Source of the DNA: Anaerolineaceae bacterium
GTDB taxonomy: Bacteria; Chloroflexota; Anaerolineae; JAAYZQ01
Assembly (NCBI GenBank): GCA_012514775.1
Contig: JAAYZQ010000469.1
Span: forward strand, 1-24,062
DNA length: 24,062 nucleotides
Reading direction: 5' to 3'
Position numbers and translations under genes: made by a program. Shown one piece after another: positions 14,211 through 19,984 of the stretch. Every line of letters begins with the position of its first letter. The first letter of the stretch is position 1. Below the pieces are notes generated by a model that was not told the origin of the DNA, did no database searches, and saw only the letters and a program-made list of their open reading frames with translations.

Positions 14211-14501
14211 ATGCTCCTGGGCAAAGTCGTTGGCACACTCGTGGCATCGCGCAAGGACGAGAAGCTGGAGGGATTCAAGCTTCTGGTCGTCAAGCGCCTG
14301 AACATCGAGAACGAGGAGACGGGCGATTACGTCGTCGCCGCCGACGCGGTGCAGGCCGGCATCGGCGACGTTGTGCTGTACGCCACCGGCTCGTCGGCCC
14401 GGCAGACCACCATGACCGACAAGAAGCCGTGCGATGCCGTCCTCATGGCCGTCGTCGATACGTGGGAAGTCCACGGCGAGGTCAAGTATCAGAAGGAATA
14501 G
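14211..14501 (+). CDS. BMC-P pentameric vertex protein (EutN/CcmL family)
   Basis: 96 aa. MLLGKVVGTLVASRKDEKLEGFKLLVV, AADAVQAGIGDVVLYATGSSARQT and a final DAVLMAVVDTWEVHGEVKYQKE are the EutN/CcmL pattern. Five copies close each vertex of the icosahedral shell. A GGAGAGAG site precedes ATG 14211. The reading frame is open upstream to 14109, but that part overlaps the hydrolase gene. It is the only BMC-P gene in the window. The next gene begins 11 bp after its stop. Confidence 0.96.
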   Translation: MLLGKVVGTLVASRKDEKLEGFKLLVVKRLNIENEETGDYVVAADAVQAGIGDVVLYATGSSARQTTMTDKKPCDAVLMAVVDTWEVHGEVKYQKE

Positions 14502-14512
14502 GAATCACTGGC

Positions 14513-15601
14513 ATGGGTGAGGCGCCCCTTATACTGGTCGCCGACGACAGGATCGACAGCGTGGAGTTGTGCCGCGACCTGCTCGCCCTGGAAGGCTATC
14601 GCGTCGTCGCCGCCTTTGACGGGCAGGAAGCGCTGGACAGGATCCGGGAGCACAACCCGGACCTGATCCTCCTCGATCTGGATATGCCCTTGCTGAACGG
14701 TTACGAGGTGTGCCAGAGGCTGAAGGCCAACGCGGCGACGGCCGACATTCCTGTGCTGATGCTCACCGCCTGGGCCGCGCCTGAGCATCGGGTCCGAGGG
14801 CTGCAACTGGGGGCCGAGGATTACCTCCTCAAGCCCTTTGACTACCGGGAATTGCTGGCCCGCGTCCAGACGCGATTGAGGACCAAACGAGAGGCGGACT
14901 GCTTGCGAGAAGCCCAGCACGCCATCCGCCAAACCTTTGAGCGTTTTGTGCCGCGCCACGTCGTCGAGCGCCTGCTGGCCGAGCCGGCCCGGGTCAGCCT
15001 GGGTGGATGCCGGCAGGAGCTGACCATCCTCTTTGCCGATCTGCGTGGCTACACGGCCCTGGCCGAGGTGCTGCCGCCGGAAGAACTCGTGGAGGTACTC
15101 AACGGGCACCTGACGGCCGCGGCGCAGGCCATCCTGGCCTACGAGGGTACCATCAGCCAATACGCCGGCGACCTGGTCATGGCCATCTTTAACGCTCCCC
15201 TGCCCCAGCCCGACCACGCCCCGCGTGCCCTGCGGGCCGCCTGGGCGCTGCGGGACGCCGTGGCGGCTTACCACGCCGGCCTGCCGGAGGAGTTGCGCAT
15301 GGAGTTTGGCGTGGGCGTTGCCTCGGGCGAAGCCCTGGTGGGCAACATCGGGGCCCTGGAGCTGCTGCACTATACCGCCGTGGGCGACACGGTCAACCTG
15401 GCGCAGCGCCTGGAAGAGATGGCCGCCGGCGGCGAGATCTTGATCACCGAGAGCTGCTACCACGCCGCGGGCGCGGGGCTGGAGGCCAGGGCCCGGGGCG
15501 TGACCGCGATCCGCGGTCGCAGCGAGCCGGTGAGCGTTTACAGCCTGGTCTCTCTGCTCCCGTGGGGCGAGGCAGGCTCGAGCGAGAATGGGGTGGAATG
15601 A
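14513..15601 (+). CDS. Response regulator with class III nucleotide cyclase domain
   Basis: 362 aa from ATG 14513. The REC domain (about 5-120) has acidic Asp11/12, phospho-acceptor Asp55 in LLDLDMP, Thr85 and Lys107 (LLKPFD). A helical linker (about 120-160) leads to a class III cyclase domain (about 165-345). Metal-binding Asp176 (FADLRGYT) and Asp220 (AGDLVMAIFNAP) and transition-state Asn295/Arg299 (TVNLAQRLE) are all present. The base-recognition Lys of adenylate cyclases is Gln216 and its partner is Thr288, so ATP preference is not certain. It should make a cyclic nucleotide when phosphorylated; no kinase is in the window. It sits 11 bp after BMC-P and its stop abuts the dehydrogenase start, so it is co-transcribed with shell and core genes. 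Confidence 0.9.
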   Translation: MGEAPLILVADDRIDSVELCRDLLALEGYRVVAAFDGQEALDRIREHNPDLILLDLDMPLLNGYEVCQRLKANAATADIPVLMLTAWAAPEHRVRGLQLGAEDYLLKPFDYRELLARVQTRLRTKREADCLREAQHAIRQTFERFVPRHVVERLLAEPARVSLGGCRQELTILFADLRGYTALAEVLPPEELVEVLNGHLTAAAQAILAYEGTISQYAGDLVMAIFNAPLPQPDHAPRALRAAWALRDAVAAYHAGLPEELRMEFGVGVASGEALVGNIGALELLHYTAVGDTVNLAQRLEEMAAGGEILITESCYHAAGAGLEARARGVTAIRGRSEPVSVYSLVSLLPWGEAGSSENGVE

Positions 15602-15602
15602 C

Positions 15603-17060
15603 ATGGTGAGTTCCCTGGACGAGCGCCGCATTGCCGAGATCGTGCAGCGGGTGGTGGCCGACCTGCACCCCCAGGTGCAGGCCGCCGCTGCCCGGCCTGC
15701 GCCGGCCCCGGCCCCGGCGGCTCCTGCCGCGGGCGTGGATGGGGTTTATGCTGACGTGGACGCGGCCGTTGCCGCCGCCCGCATCGCCCAGGAGCGCCTC
15801 GGCGGGCTGCCCCTGGAGCGCCGTGCTGCGCTCATCGCCGCCATGCGCCGCGCCGCCACCGAAAACGCCCCCGCCCTGGCCCGCGCCGCCTGGCAGGAGA
15901 CGGGCATGGGCCGCCCCGAAGACAAGGTCGAAAAGAACCTCCTGGTGGCCGAGCGCACCCCGGGAACCGAGGCCCTGCAGGCCCAGGCCTGGACGGGAGA
16001 CCGGGGGCTCACCCTGGTGGAGGTGGCCCCCTACGGCGTCATCGGCGCCATCACGCCCAGCACCAACCCCACCTCGACCATCATCTGCAACGCCATCGGC
16101 ATGATCGCCGCCGGCAACGCGGCCGTCTTTAACGCCCATCCCGGGGCCAGGGCTTGCTCGGCCGAGACGATTCGCATTCTCAACCGCGCCATCAAGGGCG
16201 CCGGCGGCCCGCCGGACCTGTTGACCTGCCCCGCCGAGCCGACCATCGAAAGCGCCCAGCGGCTGATGCACCACCCCTCGGTGCGCTTGCTGGTGGTAAC
16301 AGGCGGCCCGGCCGTGGTTCGCGAGGCCATGGGCTCGGGCAAGAAGGCCATCTGTGCCGGGCCGGGCAATCCGCCGGTGGTCGTGGACGAAACAGCCGAC
16401 CTGGAACAGGCTGCCCGTGACATTGTCAAGGGGGCGTCCTTTGACAACAACGTCGTGTGCATCCTGGAAAAAGAGATCATTGCCGTGGACGCCATCGCCG
16501 ACCGGCTGAAATCGGCCCTCCTGGCGCGGGGGGCGGTCGAGATCGGCGCATGGCAGCTCGGGCGCCTGATGAAGGTCATCCTGGCCGAGGACCACGGCCC
16601 GGGCAAACACGGCGTGGTGAACAAGGCCTTTGTCGGCAAGTCGCCGCGCACCATCCTGCGCGAGATCGGTGTGGACGTTGAGGAAAGCGTTCGCCTGGTG
16701 ATCGCCGAGACCGACGCCCGGCACCCCCTGGTGTGGACAGAGCAGCTCATGCCCGTCATGCCCCTGGTGCGCGTCGGCAGCGCCGACGAGGCCATCGACC
16801 TGGCCCGGGCCGTGGAGCAGGGCATGGGCCACACGGCCGTGATGCATTCCAAGAATCTGGATGCCCTCAGCCGCATGTCGCGAGAGATCAACACCAGCAT
16901 CTTTGTCAAGAACGGTCCCAGCCTGGCCGGCCTGGGCTTTGGCGGCGAGGGATATACCTCGTTTTCCATCGCCAGCCCCACAGGCGAAGGGCTGACGTCG
17001 GCCCGCAATTTTGCCCGGATGCGCCGCTGCGTGCTCGTCGACGCCTTTCGCATTGTCTAG
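15603..17060 (+). CDS. CoA-acylating aldehyde dehydrogenase with encapsulation peptide (PduP/EutE-like)
   Basis: 485 aa from ATG 15603; ATG 15588 is an in-frame alternative overlapping the cyclase stop. Residues 4-20 (SLDERRIAEIVQRVVADL) are a predicted encapsulation helix followed by an Ala/Pro-rich linker (about 25-42). The dehydrogenase fold then includes VAPYGVIGAITPSTNPTST (cofactor loop), CAGPGNPPVVV, and FDNNVVCILEKE with catalytic Cys286. It should oxidise acetaldehyde, or another short aldehyde, with NAD+ and CoA to acyl-CoA. In this operon the aldehyde most likely comes from the DeoC reaction. It is the last BMC gene. NAD+ and CoA recycling enzymes are not encoded nearby. Confidence 0.95.
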   Translation: MVSSLDERRIAEIVQRVVADLHPQVQAAAARPAPAPAPAAPAAGVDGVYADVDAAVAAARIAQERLGGLPLERRAALIAAMRRAATENAPALARAAWQETGMGRPEDKVEKNLLVAERTPGTEALQAQAWTGDRGLTLVEVAPYGVIGAITPSTNPTSTIICNAIGMIAAGNAAVFNAHPGARACSAETIRILNRAIKGAGGPPDLLTCPAEPTIESAQRLMHHPSVRLLVVTGGPAVVREAMGSGKKAICAGPGNPPVVVDETADLEQAARDIVKGASFDNNVVCILEKEIIAVDAIADRLKSALLARGAVEIGAWQLGRLMKVILAEDHGPGKHGVVNKAFVGKSPRTILREIGVDVEESVRLVIAETDARHPLVWTEQLMPVMPLVRVGSADEAIDLARAVEQGMGHTAVMHSKNLDALSRMSREINTSIFVKNGPSLAGLGFGGEGYTSFSIASPTGEGLTSARNFARMRRCVLVDAFRIV

Positions 17061-17124
17061 GCTCCCGATTCGGCTACCCGCCGGAAAGGGATGGAAGCTA
17101 CAGACAGGATCACGATCCCTTCTG

Positions 17125-17140
17125 TATGATTGTCTATAAG
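17125..17140 (+). promoter_or_regulatory. Possible -10 region before the TPR lipoprotein
   Basis: TATGAT (17125-17130) and TATAAG (17135-17140) are possible -10 boxes in the AT-richer part of the 112-bp gap. No good -35 box stands at 16-18 bp from either. No terminator hairpin was seen after the dehydrogenase gene, so read-through from the BMC operon remains possible. Confidence 0.25.
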
Positions 17141-17172
17141 CGTGCTTCCAAGAGGTGTAACGGGAGGAAAAA

Positions 17173-17787
17173 GTGAAGCGGATGCACAAAGCCAGTGCCC
17201 TGTTCCTGATCGCCTTGCTCCTCGGTTCGTGGTTGGCAGGCTGTGGTGCACCGGCGCCCACCACCGAGCCCGAGCCCCAGCCCCAGCCGACAGCCGTGGA
17301 AACGGCGGCCCAGCCGGCCACTGCCCAGGAGTTATTCCAGGCGGGCAACGAGCACGCCCGGGTGGGCGAGTTCGAGGAGGCCATCGCAGCCTACCAGGCT
17401 GCCCTGGAGCTCGAGCCGGATCACGTCTCGGCCATGACCAACCTGGGCGTGGCCTACTACAACAACGGGCAGCTCGACGAAGCGGTGGCCGAGTACCAGA
17501 AGGCCCTGGAGATCGATCCCGACGACGAGGCCATCCATTCCAACCTTGCGGCGGCGTACGTGCAACAGGGCAAGCTGCAGGAAGCACTCGAATCCTACAC
17601 ACGCGCCGTAGAGCTGGACCCGACCCTTTCCCAGGCCTACTTTGGCCTCGGCGTGGTTTACATGCAGATGGAGCAGAACGAGGACGCCATACAGGCGTTC
17701 GAGAATTTTCAGCAGTACGACGATGGAGAAGACGCCATGGCGACGAGCCTGGCCCAGCAATACCTGGATCAACTCAAGGGAGAGTAG
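17173..17787 (+). CDS. TPR-repeat lipoprotein
   Basis: 204 aa from GTG 17173, with GGGAGG upstream. The signal peptide ends in lipobox LAGC with Cys24 lipidated. A short Pro/Glu/Gln-rich spacer follows, then about four tetratricopeptide repeats (about 52-187), for example ELFQAGNEHARVGEFEEAIAAYQAALELEPD and AMTNLGVAYYNNGQLDEAVAEYQKALEIDPD. TPR arrays bind peptides or partner proteins; here at the outer face of the membrane. The stop codon is immediately followed by the ATG of the M16 peptidase, so the two are translated together and may work together, for example as substrate holder and protease (inference). Confidence 0.92.
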   Translation: MKRMHKASALFLIALLLGSWLAGCGAPAPTTEPEPQPQPTAVETAAQPATAQELFQAGNEHARVGEFEEAIAAYQAALELEPDHVSAMTNLGVAYYNNGQLDEAVAEYQKALEIDPDDEAIHSNLAAAYVQQGKLQEALESYTRAVELDPTLSQAYFGLGVVYMQMEQNEDAIQAFENFQQYDDGEDAMATSLAQQYLDQLKGE

Positions 17788-19056
17788 ATGTACGACATGA
17801 CGACGCTGGACAATGGCCTGCGTGTCCTCACCGTCACGCTGCCCCACGTCCAGTCGGTAAGCCTGGGCTTTTTCCTGGCAGTCGGCTCCCGGTACGAAAG
17901 CGCCGAGATCGCCGGGATCTCGCATTTCGCAGAGCACATGCTCTTCAAGGGCACCCAGCGCTGGCCGACACCGCGGGACATCGCGGAGGCCATCGAGGGC
18001 CGGGGAGGCATCGTCAACGCCAGCACTGGCCTGGAGACGACCCTCTATTGGGCCAAGGTCGCCGCCTCCCACACGTCCGAAGCCATGGAAGTCCTCAGCG
18101 ACATGCTGCTGCGGGCCACCTTTGAGCCGGCCGAAATGGAAAAGGAACGGGCGGTCATCGTCGAGGAGATCAACTATGCCCTCGACACGCCCGACAGCCT
18201 GGCACAGCTCCTGGTCGCCAACCTGCAATGGCCGGAGCACGCCCTGGGTCGCGACGTGGCCGGGAGCCGCGAGACGGTGAACGCCATCAGCCGGCAGTCG
18301 CTCCAGGAGTACGTGCGCAGTCACTACCTGCCCCGCACGACCATTCTCGGGCTCGCGGGGCAGGTGACCCACGACGAAGCGGTGGCGCTGGCCCAAAGGA
18401 CCCTGGGCGACTGGCGCAACGGCCCGCCCGTCCTGTGGGACCCGGCACCCCTGGACCACGACGGGCCCAGCATCCAGATCGAGCACCGCAAAACGGAGCA
18501 GGCGCACCTGGCCTTTAGCTTTCCGGGCATCTCCCGGCGGGACCCCGACCGCTTTGTCCTGCGCCTGCTGAACACCATCCTGGGCGAGGGTATGCGCTCC
18601 CGCCTCTTCCAGGAGGTGCGCGAGCGGCTGGGTCTGGCCTACACCGTCGACTCGTACACCACGACACTCCAGGACACGGGCGCCCTGGGCATCTATGCCG
18701 GGGTCGGCGTTGTGCGCACCGCCGAGGCCATTCAGGCCATCCTGGCCGAGCTGGACAGGATGCGACAGGAACCTGTACCCGAAGACGAGCTGGCCAGGGC
18801 CAAGGAGTTCATTCGAGGGCGGATGGCCCTGTCGCTGGAAGACTCTTTTGCCCAGGCGGCCTGGTACGCCCGCCAGGAACTGCTGGGACCCGACCTGCTG
18901 GAACCCGAAGACGTCGTGGCGCAGATGGAGGCCGTGCAGGCGGCCGACATCCAGCGCATCGCCGGCTTTGTTTTTCAGCAGAACCGTCTAAACCTGGCAG
19001 TGGTCGGCCCCTTTGCCAGGAACGGCGACAAGATTCGCCGGGCAGTGCAGCTCTAG
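17788..19056 (+). CDS. M16-family zinc peptidase (inverzincin)
   Basis: 422 aa, the length of a single-unit processing-peptidase-like M16 protein. The inverted zinc motif HxxEH is HFAEH at residues 46-50 and the third ligand is Glu127 in VEEINYALDTP, exactly 76 residues in between. The C-terminal half has the second M16 subdomain with RSRLFQEVRERLGLAYTVDSYT near 270, which contains the substrate-binding Arg/Tyr pair of the family. No signal peptide is visible, so it is probably cytosolic, which sits oddly with its lipoprotein partner. The start is the ATG directly after the TPR stop; the AAGGGAGAG site lies within the end of the TPR gene. Confidence 0.94.
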   Translation: MYDMTTLDNGLRVLTVTLPHVQSVSLGFFLAVGSRYESAEIAGISHFAEHMLFKGTQRWPTPRDIAEAIEGRGGIVNASTGLETTLYWAKVAASHTSEAMEVLSDMLLRATFEPAEMEKERAVIVEEINYALDTPDSLAQLLVANLQWPEHALGRDVAGSRETVNAISRQSLQEYVRSHYLPRTTILGLAGQVTHDEAVALAQRTLGDWRNGPPVLWDPAPLDHDGPSIQIEHRKTEQAHLAFSFPGISRRDPDRFVLRLLNTILGEGMRSRLFQEVRERLGLAYTVDSYTTTLQDTGALGIYAGVGVVRTAEAIQAILAELDRMRQEPVPEDELARAKEFIRGRMALSLEDSFAQAAWYARQELLGPDLLEPEDVVAQMEAVQAADIQRIAGFVFQQNRLNLAVVGPFARNGDKIRRAVQL

Positions 19057-19097
19057 CACGCGGCCGAACTCTGTCAATGGGAAGGATCGAGAACCCC

Positions 19098-19400
19098 GTG
19101 CCAGTAAAATTGTTGATGACTTGGGATATTCGTCCGGGGCAGGAGCAGACTTATTTCGAGTTCGCGATGCAGACCTTTGCCCCAACGCTGATGAAGATGG
19201 GCTGGCAGCCTACAGAGGCGTGGTATACCCTCTACGGCCAGGGCCCCCAGATCATGACCGCCGGCGTGACCGACAGCGTAGAGGAAATGCGCGAGATCCT
19301 CGAAAGCGCCGAGTGGGAAGATCTCAAGGGTCGCCTCCTGGAGTACGTGGCCAACTTTCAGTACAAGGTGATCCCTGCTTCCGGGCGATTCCAGGTCTAA
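19098..19400 (+). CDS. Conserved-looking small alpha/beta protein of unknown function
   Basis: 100 aa from GTG 19098, chosen because GGGAAGGA (19079-19086) lies 11 nt upstream; an in-frame ATG at 19077 has no ribosome site. The sequence KLLMTWDIRPGQEQTYFEFAMQTFAPTLMKMGWQPTEAWYTLYGQGPQIM, ending in EYVANFQYKVIP, alternates strands and helices like a dimeric alpha-beta barrel (ferredoxin-like) protein, but I cannot name a family. Single Trp/Tyr-rich strands could line a small pocket. It follows the M16 gene by 41 bp and is probably the last gene of that operon, before a strong hairpin. Confidence 0.75.
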   Translation: MPVKLLMTWDIRPGQEQTYFEFAMQTFAPTLMKMGWQPTEAWYTLYGQGPQIMTAGVTDSVEEMREILESAEWEDLKGRLLEYVANFQYKVIPASGRFQV

Positions 19401-19425
19401 TTCAGCCGCCGTCCCACCAGACCCC

Positions 19426-19478
19426 GCTGCCGTCCCCGGCTGCTTTTCCGGGCATCGCCGGAACCAGGAGCCGGCAGC
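19426..19478 (+). other. Nested inverted repeats in the 3' region after the small protein gene
   Basis: GCTGCCG (19426-19432) can pair with CGGCAGC (19472-19478), enclosing a hairpin TTCCGG (19446-19451)/CCGGAA (19458-19463). It may stabilise the end of the transcript or assist termination. GC-rich DNA gives such pairs by chance, so confidence is low. Confidence 0.3.
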
Positions 19479-19521
19479 GACGTTTCCCCGTCTCTGCAGC
19501 CCGGCCTTCGGGCGCGAGGAA

Positions 19522-19564
19522 TGCAAAGGCGGGCCACCCGAGAGTCGGGTGGCCCGCCTTTGCA
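19522..19564. terminator. Strong bidirectional hairpin between convergent genes
   Basis: A perfect 20-bp inverted repeat (19522-19541 with 19545-19564) with a 3-nt loop. The stem base is AAAGGCGGG...CCCGCCTTT, so each strand ends the stem in three T. It lies 121 bp after the plus-strand gene and 10 bp after the minus-strand FmdB stop, where a two-way terminator is expected. There is no long T-tract outside the stem. Confidence 0.8.
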
Positions 19565-19573
19565 GGACCCTCG

Positions 19574-19891
19574 TCACTCGCTCGCCTTTGACTCTTTGGC
19601 GCTGCTCTCGGTAGAGGCCTTGGTCTCTGCCGGCGCCTTGGCCGCCTCTTTGTCCTTATCCTTTTCCTTGTCCTTGTCCTTCTCCTTGGGCGGCGCGAGC
19701 GTGGGCGACGAGCCCTGGCGATTGTCCGTCACGTAAAAGCCGGAGCCTTTGAAAATGATGCCGACAGGCTGAATGATACGGCGCACCTGGCCGTCACATT
19801 CCGGACAATCGGTCAGCGGCTCCTCGGTCATGCGTTGCATTTTTTCGAACCGAAGGCCGCACGAATCACATTCGTACAAGTAGATCGGCAT
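19574..19891 (-). CDS. FmdB-family zinc-ribbon protein with charged Lys/Asp/Glu tail
   Basis: 105 aa. MPIYLYECDSCGLRFEKMQ with a CPEC pair further on is the FmdB zinc ribbon, followed by RRIIQPVGIIFKGSGFYVTDNR, also typical. The C-terminal third (about 68-105) is low complexity: KEKDKDKEKDKDKEAAKAPAETKAST, likely disordered. The tail differs completely from the Cys-rich tail of the FmdB gene at 6517. GGGAGGA precedes ATG 19891, and a good promoter lies at 19927-19955. Function is not established for the family. Confidence 0.9.
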   Translation of the reverse strand: MPIYLYECDSCGLRFEKMQRMTEEPLTDCPECDGQVRRIIQPVGIIFKGSGFYVTDNRQGSSPTLAPPKEKDKDKEKDKDKEAAKAPAETKASTESSAKESKASE

Positions 19892-19926
19892 TGCTTCCTC
19901 CCGCTGCTGCCTTCAAGGGCGGCCTT

Positions 19927-19955
19927 ATTATACACACATTGGCGCCAGGTGTAAA
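19927..19955 (-). promoter_or_regulatory. Promoter of the second FmdB gene
   Basis: Minus strand TTTACA (plus 19950-19955), 17-bp spacer, TATAAT (plus 19927-19932, perfect). Leader about 30 nt. It sits in the 93-bp gap after the glycosyltransferase stop, so FmdB is transcribed independently. Confidence 0.75.
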
Positions 19956-19984
19956 AACTGCGGGCAGCCAAAGTACAACGTGGG

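Noticed and set aside
15444..17384. A 646-codon open frame on the minus strand opposite the aldehyde dehydrogenase gene
   Set aside because: It is antisense to a gene with clear family motifs, has low-complexity Gly/Ala/Arg/His composition and no recognisable domain. Long antisense frames are expected from GC-rich third codon positions.
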